A DNA stretch of 64,000 nt from an uncultured Draconibacterium sp. (GCF_963676735.1 NZ_OY781464.1:4869001-4933000), one strand, 5' to 3'. Counted from the first letter of the stretch, positions 1-9,921 are shown. Program-made: numbers and translations. Notes: generated from the sequence alone by a model not told the origin.

Positions 1-298
1 ATTAATTTGTTTAAAAGCAAAAGCATTTCTGGATTTAACACAACGAAAACTGAAGGGTGAGAATATTGATGGTAAGAACATCAGAAAACATAAAACCGAT
101 ATATTTCGATTGGCTGTACTATTGCCATCAGAGCATAAGGTTGAACTACCTACCGAAATAAAAAACGACCTTAAAGCATTTGTTGATTCGATTTCTGAAG
201 AATTGCCCGATAAAGCAATTTTTAAACAAATGGGTATGGGAGCTATTGATGTGGAACAAGTGTTCCGGCAAATTAAAAATATCTTTGCGTTAGATTAA
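1..298 (+). CDS. AbiEii-type nucleotidyltransferase, C-terminal part (truncated by window edge)
   Basis: The reading frame is open from base 2 to a stop at 296-298. About 98 C-terminal residues are visible. They contain a conserved lysine-rich KHKTDIFRLA stretch followed by LP..IK.DL..F, which matches my memory of the C-terminal part of the nucleotidyl transferase AbiEii/AbiGii toxin family (type IV toxin-antitoxin or abortive infection). The catalytic GS...D motif would be upstream of the window, so neither activity nor the partner antitoxin (AbiEi) can be judged. The first ATG inside the window (110) is not the true start. The family call rests on sequence feel for this C-terminal motif and needs a profile search. 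Confidence 0.6.
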   Translation, partial: LICLKAKAFLDLTQRKLKGENIDGKNIRKHKTDIFRLAVLLPSEHKVELPTEIKNDLKAFVDSISEELPDKAIFKQMGMGAIDVEQVFRQIKNIFALD

Positions 299-889
299 GT
301 ACATCACTCTCAGTTCAAACCCGTAAACACCTCTGGCAACATTTCCGAAAGATTTTCAAAAGGAAAAGGAATAAAAAATGAATGGAAAAACCGGAAGTGT
401 TAATGTGGGATTTCAAAACGTTTTAACCGAAGTATACGAGCTTAAGTTTTTTTGAAATTGGCATTGTGCGTTGGCCAGAATTAACTCTTCTGGTCTTGGA
501 ATGAATGGTTTATGCCGGAAGCTTTTGAAAACCCGCAGGGCTTGTCTTTCGGAAATGTAGTTATTTTGTGGTTGGGTTTGGATATACTTTAGGTTTTCGT
601 GATAAATTATTGAATTAAAAGCATGGAAAACAAAACAGGAATAAGCTTATACTTAGTTTTATATACAGACATAAGTAATAGAAAATAATTGAGTTAAAAT
701 CTTAGGGTGCAAGCAAAAGTGCTGAATAATAACAAATTAAGTATTCTCACTCTCCTTTTACTTTTGACAATAGTATAAGCTTTTTAAAACTTTAAATAAT
801 TTACAGACAAACAATTGCAATATAAAGCCTAACTAAACGCTTAGTTTTTTGTTGCATATCCAAATTTTGTATGATAAAAGTAATGGAAT
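299..889. other. Gene-poor decayed spacer
   Basis: No plausible intact gene is present. On the plus strand around 484-593 a short frame reads WNEWFMPEAFENPQGLSFG and continues hydrophobically. It resembles a common small Bacteroidota membrane protein with a WNWLMP..F motif, but it has stops at both ends. It is therefore at most a remnant. The rest is AT-rich sequence without recognised signals. Confidence 0.4.
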
Positions 890-1078
890 AAGTCACGCCC
901 CTTCCATTCGGTGTTTCTTAACTTTCTCTTCAATTCGCATCTTATCTAATCGGTTTTTCATATATGAAAGGTGTGATTGATAAACTTCTGGTTGTGAACA
1001 ATCATTCTCGGTGCAAACAATGGCCGCTGTACCAATAACAAAGCCCATTTGAGCAGTGGTGTGCATTACTTGAATATC
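890..1078 (-). pseudogene. Remnant of an FAD-dependent oxidoreductase C-terminus
   Basis: The minus strand reads DIQVMHTTAQMGFVIGTAAI, followed by residues rich in C and Y and a K/E-rich tail. This is the typical C-terminal end of the FAD-dependent oxidoreductases that often accompany glycan-utilisation loci (VMHTTGQMG..VG.AA signature). A stop codon lies directly upstream of the conserved block and no N-terminal Rossmann domain is present nearby. It is therefore a decayed fragment, not a gene. It lies in the same orientation as the polysaccharide locus that follows, suggesting that the locus once extended further. Confidence 0.6.
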
Positions 1079-1219
1079 TTATTTGTAACATTTATACTGA
1101 ATATTGTTCGGTCAGAGTACAAGAACTATTCAATTCCAGTCAAATTAGTACAATCCCCGTCATAAATACTTAGTATGCCCTTGCCCGGTTGGGAATATTC
1201 CTGTCTTTTATAATTCTGA

Positions 1220-1390
1220 TCAAAGTACAATTAGCTCTTCAGAAGTTGCGTAGTTTTGCAGGTCTTCGGTCTTATTATATCCGAATGAGTCCCCGATTCC
1301 ACCACATTCTTCTCACAGATGATAGGATTTTTCACCAATACCTTCTTCCATGTGAACAAGGTTGTATTCCGTGGCGTAAAATTTACCATT
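1220..1390 (-). pseudogene. Remnant of a GH29 alpha-L-fucosidase
   Basis: The minus-strand frame contains FYATEYNLVHMEEGIGEK, then a stop, then EECGGIGDSFGYNKTEDLQN and YATSEELI before the frame closes. The intact fucosidase at 7002-8381 has FYTTEYGHVHEKEGIEEEE, EECRGIGGSFGWNRTENLEN and YSSSEALVHML at the matching place. The similarity runs through the in-frame stop, so this is a broken paralogue lying directly behind the end of the GH29 gene at 1400-2872. The opposite-strand ORF over the same bases is a shadow. Confidence 0.7.
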
Positions 1391-1399
1391 AAATATTTA

Positions 1400-2872
1400 T
1401 CACTTATTGAAGGTCACTTTTAAACTATACCCAAGTTCATCTACCTGAATACCTTTTAGATTCACAACCAGACCTTCTTTGGTTTGACTCCATGTTAATT
1501 CTCCATCGGTTCCAAGAATTACAACTTCTGATATTTCCTCAACTTTATCGCTGGAAAGACTCTTTACCACTATTTGATCTTCCGGATACTTTAATGAAAT
1601 AACAAATACATTGTTGTCATTTTGAGTGAACCAAAAGTCTTCTGCAGTAAATTCAAATTTCTTTCCTTTGGCTCGATCACGGGTACTCTTTACAATTATT
1701 TTTGTTGGTCCTTCATGTGCTACCTTCCATTTGGTAGTTTTATAGATAGCTTCACTGTTAACTTTAAGCCATTTGCCAATTGTTAATAGATTCTGACTGG
1801 ACTCCTCAGGTACGCGCCCTAGTGCATCAGGCCCAATATTGAGCATGTAATTTCCTCCCTTGCTCACTATCTCCAACAACCAGTAAAGCAGTTCCTTTGG
1901 AGTTTTCCAATCCTTATCATAAGACTTGAAGCCCCATGAGTTGTTGGTGGTTCCGATCCCTTGCCATGGGCGGGAGTATCCCGGTATTTCTTCAGGAATA
2001 TGATTATCTCCTCCAACTATAAAGTCGCCTAGTTCTGCACCAACTCTTGAATTCACAAGGATATTTGGTTGCAATTCTGTTGCCAGCCTGTAGAACTGCA
2101 TACTTTGCTCAGCATTTATATACCAGGGAGTATCGTACCACAATGAATGGAGATCAGGAAATTTGGTAAGTAGTTCTTTTACCTGTGGGAATGATTTATT
2201 TTCCAGGTATTGTGTAAAAGTATTTGGGCTTGGATCATAGGTGTTAACACCTTGCTTTCGTTGTGTGTGTTCATTTTCGGGAAGTCCTTGTGCAAGGTAT
2301 TCTGAAAGACCACAATCGCCTCCATCCATCCAATCGAGATTTTGAGAATAATACAATCCAAATCCTAGATCTTCTTCTTTGCAGGCGTTGTACAATGCTG
2401 CTATTATATCTTTGCCATATGGACTGGCATCCACAATATCATACTCACTCACCTGGGAATCATACATGGCAAAACCATCGTGATGCTTGGCTGTGATCAC
2501 TATATATTTCATACCTGCATTCTTGGCTAGGGCGGCTATCGCTTTAGCGTCAAAAGCGGTCGGATTAAACTGCTTTGCAAGAAGAGCGTACTCGTCTCGT
2601 GGTATTTCCGCTTTATCCTGTATCCATTCTGAAATGATACCGTTCATTTCTTCCATCTTTTTCCCTTTCCAGATACCGCCAGGGATACTATACAATCCCC
2701 AGTGAATGAACATCCCAAACTTTTCATCGTTAAAGGACCTTAGTGCATCTTTCTTTCCTGCCACCATTTCTTCATAAGTGAGTCGTTTATCTTTGGAAGC
2801 ATCCTTGTTTTTTATATTTGAACATGATACAAGCAACAGCAATGCTGCAAAGAATGTAGTTAGAGTTTTCAT
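1400..2872 (-). CDS. GH29 alpha-L-fucosidase, lipoprotein
   Basis: This 490-residue exo-glycosidase should release alpha-L-fucose from glycans. The N-terminus has a lipoprotein signal ending in LLVSCS (Cys17), so the enzyme is probably anchored in the periplasm or at the surface. GH29 hallmarks are FGMFIHWGLYS (about 52-62), TAKHHDGFAMY (127-137) and LWYDTPWY (244-251). In the last of these, Asp247 is the likely nucleophile. The C-terminal 100 residues form a beta-sandwich typical of the family. It is the most downstream gene of the minus-strand glycan locus. It differs clearly from the second GH29 at 7002-8381, so the two may act on different linkages or sulfation states. Linkage specificity cannot be read from the sequence. 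Confidence 0.93.
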   Translation of the reverse strand: MKTLTTFFAALLLLVSCSNIKNKDASKDKRLTYEEMVAGKKDALRSFNDEKFGMFIHWGLYSIPGGIWKGKKMEEMNGIISEWIQDKAEIPRDEYALLAKQFNPTAFDAKAIAALAKNAGMKYIVITAKHHDGFAMYDSQVSEYDIVDASPYGKDIIAALYNACKEEDLGFGLYYSQNLDWMDGGDCGLSEYLAQGLPENEHTQRKQGVNTYDPSPNTFTQYLENKSFPQVKELLTKFPDLHSLWYDTPWYINAEQSMQFYRLATELQPNILVNSRVGAELGDFIVGGDNHIPEEIPGYSRPWQGIGTTNNSWGFKSYDKDWKTPKELLYWLLEIVSKGGNYMLNIGPDALGRVPEESSQNLLTIGKWLKVNSEAIYKTTKWKVAHEGPTKIIVKSTRDRAKGKKFEFTAEDFWFTQNDNNVFVISLKYPEDQIVVKSLSSDKVEEISEVVILGTDGELTWSQTKEGLVVNLKGIQVDELGYSLKVTFNK

Positions 2873-3054
2873 TGTTTATTGTATTTATAATTAATTGAAT
2901 TTGCTGAAAGTAGTATTTTCGAAAGGTTTACATAACTTATGACAGCCAGCATATATGGCTGAATACACATCAAAGATGATGCTTGACTACTTTTAATAAA
3001 AATCCTTTGGTTATTCATTTGTCTTAATAATCTACACCATTACTGAAATTAGGA

Positions 3055-5391
3055 TTATCGCCTCACCAATCCAAAATCATCTACATAAACATTGCCCTTG
3101 CTCGAAGATAATCTTTTGATACCGGCCCCATCCATGTATGCTTTGCCCTCTAATCTTCTGGCAAAAACTTCAATGGATATAACTCCTTTGGGGACAATGA
3201 AGGACAACCTGCTTCTCCTCCAATTTGGTGCTCCACTATTAATGTGTGGGCTGGTGAATTCTGTACCATCAGGAAAGCGTACACCCGTTATGGCTGCTTC
3301 TCCATCAGAAACCCTTAAATGTCCAATAAAAGTATATTCTTCACCTGGGATCAGGTCATTCACTTTCTGATAAATTTCACTGTTTACTCGCTCTAGTTCG
3401 ACTGATCGACTTCCCATTCTTCCAATGGTAGTATCATGTTGCATATGACTTTGGGTACGATGTTTTATTAGCTTTGCACCTTCAATAGTTTCCCATGAAG
3501 TTAATGTGTGTTCTTTCTCAAAAGCTGAATTTTCAAGTAAATTTCGGTGAATAGGCTTACTTCTTTCGAAGTTTACGTTTTGAGGCGGATGATCAAAGTT
3601 ATGACCAGCCTTAAACGACATGCCTTCATATTCAATTGCGCCTATTCCCGGGTTAGTTTCTTTTGGCGTTGTTGTAATTCCCTCAACATAAATACCTTTT
3701 CCGAGTCCTATTTCAGCAGCTGCCATCACCTTATTCACATTAAAATTCTTGTACCCTGAAATATTGGCATTCCAATAATAATTACCGGCAGTGATATTGC
3801 ATTCCTGCTTAAACAAATTATTGGCATATCGGCATTCCAGCATGTCGGGGCTGTAACGATTTCCCCAGGTAGACATAAATCCTTTTTGTTCAGAAATAAA
3901 GGTGTTATTATAAACCAGATGATAGGCTCCATAATGGTTGGTATGAAATGACGAAAATCCTATTCCCCAAACAATATTATGGTGCGAGATAATATTTTGA
4001 GTTCCATGATCATAGTATAGTCCCATGTCCAGATGATCATCATCATTATCGTGCATCAAATTATACCTTACTTCGGAGTTGCCGCCTTCAATAATATTTC
4101 CATAGGTCAAACCTAAGTCACTTGTTAATTTGCCCGAATGACTCATGTCGTTATATTGAATAAGAGCTTTATACATACCTGAATAGGCAAGAACTGTACG
4201 TCCGGCTCGTGTAAGGGTATTGTGACTGATGATATTACCTTCCCCTGCCAGAAAAACACAGCTTGCTCCTCCACCAATGGTATTCGCATCGTGCACATAA
4301 CAATTAAAAACCAAGTTTCCCTTGCCTTTTACGACCAAACAACTTGCAGTACTGTAGCCTATTTCGCTGTTTTGAATGGTACATTCCTTACCTTCAATAG
4401 CTACTCCTTTGCTGCTTTGAGAGCCAAATTTTTCGTTGTTCTGAGAAGAATAATATGGATATAATATTTTTAAACCATCAAGAAGTATTGATTCCGACTC
4501 TTCGTTTGTTTTGATGCTTGCACCAATAATATCAACATCGTGCAGTTCAATGTATTTCTTTCCGGAGAAATCAAAGGCATTCATCCTCTTTTTTACTAGA
4601 TATTCTTGTTTGGGTAATTGTCCATTTGACCGATAAACATAGAGTTCTTTAGTCGTTTTATCATAGTACCATTCATTATCAGCATCAAGGGCGTCCTTTA
4701 TACCAAAAACATAGTAATCTGCTCCTTCTCCGGCAACGTGCAGTCGGTCTTTCATAAAATGATTCCTAAAAGGAGATATATTTTGTATCCTTATCGACTT
4801 TGACTCTTGAGATAAAATAGCCCCTGTCCAGTTGTTCCAGTATTTTGTGGCATGAACCCAAACATGTCCGTCAGTATAGTCATAGTCAGGCATTTCATTG
4901 TCGACAATTTTTTCAGGAGTACTTCCGGCATCCATTATGGAAGTTATTCGTTCCAATAAATCATCACCTATGTTTGGCCATCGGGCTTCAACCATTGTTT
5001 TTTCACCCAGGAAAACTTGATTCTCATGCTCCAAGGTCATTTCAATTTTTGTTTTGAAAATATAGGAAGATTCTGGTTCCCAATCATTAGCAGTAATCGG
5101 GTCTGCTCCAGTCACCACAACATGGTCTTTTTCAGATGCTGCTTTAAAAATCATAGGATTATCGCCTGTGCCGGAGTTTGCTGGCACCACTGATTCAGGA
5201 TAAATCCCTGTTGAAATATAACATACATCTCCAGCTTTCATGATGTCTGCAGCTTTCTGAATTGTTAAAAAGGGAGCAGAACTAGTTCCTGAATTTTTAT
5301 CATTACCTTTTTTTGAAACATAGTAATCGCTTGCAAAGCAACTTGATACAAGAAATAACGGTATCATTATTATCAAGATATGTGTTTTCAT
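3055..5391 (-). CDS. Right-handed beta-helix protein with C-terminal carbohydrate-binding-like domain
   Basis: This protein has 778 residues and an N-terminal export signal (residues 1 to about 20; SSC could also act as a lipobox). It begins with YYVSKKGNDKNSGTSSAPF, the usual entry into secreted parallel beta-helix enzymes. The middle (about 100-560) is rich in N-x-I/V-x-x-N rungs such as VKGKGNLVFNCYVHDANTIG. From about 640 a CenC-like jelly-roll follows (LLENSAFEKE, then LIPGEEYTFIGHLRV). Architecture and neighbours suggest a glycan-active enzyme. GH141-like fucosidase/xylanase or another beta-helix glycosidase or lyase is possible, but I cannot assign a family or catalytic residues. It sits between a sulfatase and a fucosidase on the same strand. 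Confidence 0.85.
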   Translation of the reverse strand: MKTHILIIMIPLFLVSSCFASDYYVSKKGNDKNSGTSSAPFLTIQKAADIMKAGDVCYISTGIYPESVVPANSGTGDNPMIFKAASEKDHVVVTGADPITANDWEPESSYIFKTKIEMTLEHENQVFLGEKTMVEARWPNIGDDLLERITSIMDAGSTPEKIVDNEMPDYDYTDGHVWVHATKYWNNWTGAILSQESKSIRIQNISPFRNHFMKDRLHVAGEGADYYVFGIKDALDADNEWYYDKTTKELYVYRSNGQLPKQEYLVKKRMNAFDFSGKKYIELHDVDIIGASIKTNEESESILLDGLKILYPYYSSQNNEKFGSQSSKGVAIEGKECTIQNSEIGYSTASCLVVKGKGNLVFNCYVHDANTIGGGASCVFLAGEGNIISHNTLTRAGRTVLAYSGMYKALIQYNDMSHSGKLTSDLGLTYGNIIEGGNSEVRYNLMHDNDDDHLDMGLYYDHGTQNIISHHNIVWGIGFSSFHTNHYGAYHLVYNNTFISEQKGFMSTWGNRYSPDMLECRYANNLFKQECNITAGNYYWNANISGYKNFNVNKVMAAAEIGLGKGIYVEGITTTPKETNPGIGAIEYEGMSFKAGHNFDHPPQNVNFERSKPIHRNLLENSAFEKEHTLTSWETIEGAKLIKHRTQSHMQHDTTIGRMGSRSVELERVNSEIYQKVNDLIPGEEYTFIGHLRVSDGEAAITGVRFPDGTEFTSPHINSGAPNWRRSRLSFIVPKGVISIEVFARRLEGKAYMDGAGIKRLSSSKGNVYVDDFGLVRR

Positions 5392-5455
5392 ATTTAAGAT
5401 TTTAGTTGGCGAATTGTATAAAAAAATATCTGTTCTTTAGGTAAGATATCTGTAA

Positions 5456-6946
5456 TCAGAATCCTCGCATTTCTCTTTCTTTCTCAGCAAGTTCTCGAAG
5501 GTGATCTACTGTTTCCTTATCAACTTTATCTTTCCATGCCGGAAGAACAGGTACTCCCCAGCTCGGTTTATCCAAATCGGCTTCATCATTGTATGCTTTC
5601 ATTTGACTGCGCAAAACCTGATTCATTTTATTCAATTGTGCCTCATATAGCGGATCAGCAGAAAGATCGTTCGTTTCAAATGGGTCAGCTTTTAAATTAA
5701 AAAGTTGGGTTCTAGTATTCCCCCCAACATTGTACTTAATGAGTTTCCAATCATTTTTCCTTACTGCCCTTTGGAAATTTTTATAGGAAAAAAACAGCGA
5801 TTCCCGTACCCTTTCAACTTCTTTATCGATAACCGGTTTAAGGCTTAGTCCTTTTACTGTGGATGGGACTTCTGCACCGGCGAATTCGCATAAGGTTGGA
5901 TAAATATCGTATAGGTAGGCCATGGCATCTCTGCTTTCTCCTTTGGCTAAACCTTTGCCTTTAAAAATTAATGGTACATGCACGCTGTGTTCGTATAGGT
6001 TTTGTTTACCCATCAGTCCATGTTGTCCCACAGCCAAGCCATTGTCAGCCGAAAAAACAATGATTGTATTTTCCATCAACCCCTTTTTCTCAACGGCTTC
6101 CATTACCCGGCCTATTTGTGCGTCTAAATGGGTAATCATGGCATAATAGGCTGCAATGTTGGCTTTAACCTCTTCAGGTGTTCTTGGATATCCTGCCAAC
6201 CATTCATCCCGAATGTCCAGCTCTCCATTATCAAATGGATGTTCTGTCATAAAATTAGGAGGTAAGCTAATGTTTGCTGTATCGTACATGTCAAGATATT
6301 CTTTTGGCATTTCGCGAGGGTCGTGTGGTGCCTGAAAAGCGAGGTATAAAAAGAATGGTTTCTCTGAATTATAGTTTTGGATAAAGTTCACCCCAGCATC
6401 GGCATATAATTCTGAAGAATGTTTAGGTGAGGGGGTATTCACCATCTCTTTGGAATAATCACCTTCTTGGTTGAACTCATAAGTTGGAACATTATATTGG
6501 CTATGCATTCCACCGAAAAAGATTTTAGAACCATCTGTAAAGCTATTTTTAAAAGCTTGTTTACCATTGTGCCATTTGCCAATATGGAAAGTATGGTACC
6601 CTGCATTTGCCAATGCCTTTGGCAATGTAGTGTGTTCCGGTGCTATGGTATTACCGGTTGGGTCGATATTAAACAGGCTTCGGCCGGTCATTAACATTGC
6701 ACGGCTTGGAGCGCAAACCGCACCATTCATTGCTCCCGCCAAATAGGCGTTATTAAAAGTAACTCCTTCGTTAGCAATTTTGTCGAGATTGGGGGTAATA
6801 ACTTCAGTATTGCCCAGAGCATTTATTGTTCCTGCCCGCTGGTCGTCGGCTAAAAGAAAAATAATATTAGGTTTTGTTTCTTTCGTGTTCTTGTTCGAAC
6901 AACTTAATAAAACAAAAGCCAGCAATACAAGAATTGTAAATTTCAT
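5456..6946 (-). CDS. S1-type sulfatase (CAPSR motif), lipoprotein
   Basis: This 496-residue arylsulfatase-superfamily enzyme should hydrolyse sulfate esters on a glycan. The lipoprotein signal ends at LLSCSN (Cys16). PNIIFLLADDQ (26-36) supplies the metal-binding Asp pair. VCAPSRAMLMTG (77-88) contains the Cys78 that must be converted to formylglycine by a maturase, which is not encoded in this window. FSADNGLAVGQHG supplies the second metal site. The order of domains and length are those of typical Bacteroidota PUL sulfatases. The gene lies 55 bp from the GH29 gene upstream in transcription and probably shares its transcript. The position of the sulfate it removes is not predictable here. 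Confidence 0.94.
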   Translation of the reverse strand: MKFTILVLLAFVLLSCSNKNTKETKPNIIFLLADDQRAGTINALGNTEVITPNLDKIANEGVTFNNAYLAGAMNGAVCAPSRAMLMTGRSLFNIDPTGNTIAPEHTTLPKALANAGYHTFHIGKWHNGKQAFKNSFTDGSKIFFGGMHSQYNVPTYEFNQEGDYSKEMVNTPSPKHSSELYADAGVNFIQNYNSEKPFFLYLAFQAPHDPREMPKEYLDMYDTANISLPPNFMTEHPFDNGELDIRDEWLAGYPRTPEEVKANIAAYYAMITHLDAQIGRVMEAVEKKGLMENTIIVFSADNGLAVGQHGLMGKQNLYEHSVHVPLIFKGKGLAKGESRDAMAYLYDIYPTLCEFAGAEVPSTVKGLSLKPVIDKEVERVRESLFFSYKNFQRAVRKNDWKLIKYNVGGNTRTQLFNLKADPFETNDLSADPLYEAQLNKMNQVLRSQMKAYNDEADLDKPSWGVPVLPAWKDKVDKETVDHLRELAEKEREMRGF

Positions 6947-7001
6947 TATAAATATTTCTTAATTATTTTAATATCCTTTTGGCATTCATGCGCCAGTTTT
7001 A

Positions 7002-8381
7002 TCATTTAAAATCGACAATCTTAAATGTATACGCATAATCGCAAGGCACATTTCCCGGATTTACATCGGGCGCATAAATGGTTAATGTTTCACCTTTGAT
7101 TTTACTTTTCACTTTTACATCGCTGCCCAACAAACTGACTTGACCAGTTCCCGATATATTAGGAATTATAATTTTCTCGTGCCATGCAGTGCATATTGCA
7201 TACAACGCATTGTCCTTAACGGTATAAAACACTTGATTTTCTTTCATATTGTCGGGGCGATTATCCCATGCTTTTGTTCCATAAATTGCCTCACTGTTCA
7301 CTTTCATCCATTGTCCAATATCAGCAAGTCGTTGTTGCATGATCACCGGAATTCGTCCATCGTGGGTTGGCCCTATGTTTAAAAGTAAATTCCCGCCATT
7401 GGCGACTTTTTCAATAAGCATGTGTACTAAGGCCTCAGAACTTGAGTAGTTTTCCAGATTTTCAGTACGGTTCCACCCAAATGATCCACCAATTCCTCGA
7501 CATTCTTCCCAAGGATGCATTTCTTCTTCTTCAATTCCTTCTTTTTCATGCACATGTCCATATTCGGTGGTATAAAATCCACCATGTTTGCTTCGTGTTT
7601 CTTTGCCCCATCGGTCGTTCACCACAATGGTTTCTTTTACTGGCGACTCGTTGTACAGCCATGCTAAAAAGTCAACCGATTTAAATTTATCACTTGTATG
7701 TTCCCATTCTCCATCTGTCCATAAAACCTCAGGCTCGTAACTTGTAACAAGGTCTTTCATTTGCGGAATCATGTGCGTATACACATACTTTTCAAGGTCG
7801 GTTTTATATAAAGGATTAAACCACTCGTAAAGCGAATAATAAAATCCCATGTGAAGTCCTGCACTTTTAACCGATTTACTCAACTCCCCACAAAGGTCGC
7901 GGTGCGAGCCAACATCCACACTATTCCAATTCCAACTTTGTTTACTTGGCCATAAGGCGAATCCGTCGTGATGTTTTGATGTTAATACCACATAACGTGC
8001 CCCTGAGTTTTTAATGATTTCGGCCCATTTATCGGGATTAAAGTATTCGGCCTTAAATTGTGGAGCAAATTCCTGATAGGTTTGCTTACCATACATTTTT
8101 TCATGGTGAGGTTTGAAATACTCATTTTTAGGGTCTTCCAGACGATACCAATACCATTCTGAAAATTTTTGACCAAAGTTTTTTCCAACCGCAATGTCTG
8201 CAGGAGCCCAGGCAGGTACGGAATAAACTCCCCAGTGTATAAAAATCCCAAATTTCGAATCGGTAAACCATTCAGGAGTTTGACGACTATCGATAGATTC
8301 CCAATTGGGCTCAAATGTTTTTTGCGCATTTAAACTAAGGGCAAAGGCAATTGCGATGCATAATACGAGTAGCTTATTCAT
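7002..8381 (-). CDS. GH29 alpha-L-fucosidase, secreted
   Basis: This 459-residue protein has a cleavable signal peptide ending in LNAQ (about residue 20). It carries FGIFIHWGVYSVP (44-56), TSKHHDGFALW (134-144) and VLWTDGEWE (219-227), with Asp223 as the likely nucleophile. It is shorter and more canonical than the GH29 at 1400-2872, with the YTTEYGHVHEKEGIEEEEM insertion seen in many Bacteroidota fucosidases. A decayed relative of this subtype is at 1220-1390. It sits between two sulfatase genes in the same orientation, consistent with stepwise desulfation and defucosylation of one polysaccharide. Confidence 0.94.
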   Translation of the reverse strand: MNKLLVLCIAIAFALSLNAQKTFEPNWESIDSRQTPEWFTDSKFGIFIHWGVYSVPAWAPADIAVGKNFGQKFSEWYWYRLEDPKNEYFKPHHEKMYGKQTYQEFAPQFKAEYFNPDKWAEIIKNSGARYVVLTSKHHDGFALWPSKQSWNWNSVDVGSHRDLCGELSKSVKSAGLHMGFYYSLYEWFNPLYKTDLEKYVYTHMIPQMKDLVTSYEPEVLWTDGEWEHTSDKFKSVDFLAWLYNESPVKETIVVNDRWGKETRSKHGGFYTTEYGHVHEKEGIEEEEMHPWEECRGIGGSFGWNRTENLENYSSSEALVHMLIEKVANGGNLLLNIGPTHDGRIPVIMQQRLADIGQWMKVNSEAIYGTKAWDNRPDNMKENQVFYTVKDNALYAICTAWHEKIIIPNISGTGQVSLLGSDVKVKSKIKGETLTIYAPDVNPGNVPCDYAYTFKIVDFK

Positions 8382-8490
8382 TTTATGTTGTTTTTCTTAT
8401 GATTATTTTCTGTCAGAAAATGCTTTATTGATTCGGATTTTATTTAACATTTATGCCTATTTATCAACTCTGCAAAAGAAAACGCCGATA

Positions 8491-9921
8491 TCAATCCATG
8501 TTCTTTGGTGCGTCTTCCACATAGTCAGAGTAAGTATCTCCCTGTTCTTGCATCCATTTTTCAAGCTTCATTTTTAACCCTGTTATTTTGGCCTGAAATT
8601 CATCTTTATCTGCAAGGTTATTCATTTCCCAGGGGTCATTAACCAGATCGTAAAGTTCGAATTGGGGATGTTTAAGAAAACGATTGACTTTCTCTTCTGC
8701 AATTGAATCTATCTCACTTCTTTCGAGCCAGGAATTGAACAGAAAATGTACATGTCTGTCACGCATGTGATCTTTAAAGCCATCCCAACCATTAATTACG
8801 TCGACATGAAAGTCATTATTCCAAGTAAGATTCCAAATTAGCTTATACCTTCCATCGAAAACGGCTCTGCTTTTATAATCTTCGTTATACACAAAAAAGG
8901 CATTCTCTCGGTGCTTGTCTCTACGCCCTTGTATTAAGCCCATCAGGCTTTTCCCGTCCAAGTCATTCGGGACTTTCCCTCCTGCGGCATCAATCATGGT
9001 TGGCAATATGTCGCAGTATTGTGCAATTGCATTCGTTTCGGTTATTGCTTTATATTTTTCAGGCCATTTCATTACACAAGCAGAACGTACACCCCAGTCG
9101 TAATTGGTCCATTTGCCGGATGGCATTCCTGCTCCATTTTCGTCTAATACCATTAAAACGGTATTATCTTCTACATTTAGTTCGCCAATTAATTCCTTCG
9201 CCTTGCCTACTTGCTGGTCAAAAAGATTTATTTCGCCTAAGTATTCTCTATAAAAATGTCGGGTAACTTTGTTGTCGATAAAATGTGGCGGCAATACTAT
9301 TTCGTTCAATTTCAGAATATCGCTATTGCCTGCATCCCATGGGGCATGTGCATGTACCGAACATATGAACAGACAAAATGGTTTGCTTTTGTCTTCATTA
9401 ATAAAATCGGCTAATGCTTCCCAGTCTTCTTCCATTTCCGGGCCGCGCGTTTTTACTTGTTCGGTAAACCCTTCGATATACCGAAAAGGATAGACAGAGT
9501 CGGGTTTGTAATGTTTTTTGCCGGTTAAGGCAACACGGTAGCCAAGTTCCTCAAGATAATGCACAACACTTTTAACATCGTTATTTGTGGCCAGTTTGTT
9601 AGTGGTGCAACCATTACGAAAGGGTTGTTTTCCGGTGTATAATTCTGCCCTGGTTGGGGCACATATTGCTTCGCTTACAAACATATTGGTAAACATGACG
9701 CCTTCTGTTGCTAACCGGTCAATATTAGGAGTTATCCCTTTGTTTGCTGCACCGTAACACCCTATACTATTTGCACTTATGTCATCCCCAAGTAGGATGA
9801 TGAAATTTGGTTGTTGGTTTTCATCCCCCCATATATTTTTTGTTTGTTTCGATAATCCAAAAGCCCAACTTGAATTAAGGATTAGAATTATAAAAAGCAC
9901 ATATTTTAAGATTGTTACCAT
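8491..9921 (-). CDS. S1-type sulfatase (CAPTR motif)
   Basis: This 476-residue sulfatase has an N-terminal signal peptide (1 to about 22). FIILLGDDISANS gives the first metal site. AICAPTRAELYTG carries the formylglycine Cys87. At the usual DHG metal position the sequence is VLDENGAGMPSGKW. The same replacement of the His-containing motif occurs in the neighbouring sulfatase at 10275-11696, which suggests both belong to the S1 subgroup with an SEQGS- or ENGAG-type motif. A degenerate partial copy of the N-terminal third lies at 19586-19893. The start ATG at 9919-9921 gives a normal signal peptide. Confidence 0.92.
   Translation of the reverse strand: MVTILKYVLFIILILNSSWAFGLSKQTKNIWGDENQQPNFIILLGDDISANSIGCYGAANKGITPNIDRLATEGVMFTNMFVSEAICAPTRAELYTGKQPFRNGCTTNKLATNNDVKSVVHYLEELGYRVALTGKKHYKPDSVYPFRYIEGFTEQVKTRGPEMEEDWEALADFINEDKSKPFCLFICSVHAHAPWDAGNSDILKLNEIVLPPHFIDNKVTRHFYREYLGEINLFDQQVGKAKELIGELNVEDNTVLMVLDENGAGMPSGKWTNYDWGVRSACVMKWPEKYKAITETNAIAQYCDILPTMIDAAGGKVPNDLDGKSLMGLIQGRRDKHRENAFFVYNEDYKSRAVFDGRYKLIWNLTWNNDFHVDVINGWDGFKDHMRDRHVHFLFNSWLERSEIDSIAEEKVNRFLKHPQFELYDLVNDPWEMNNLADKDEFQAKITGLKMKLEKWMQEQGDTYSDYVEDAPKNMD

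Noticed and set aside
1189..1392. Plus-strand ORF of 67 residues
   Set aside because: It is antisense to the GH29 remnant, which explains the open frame.
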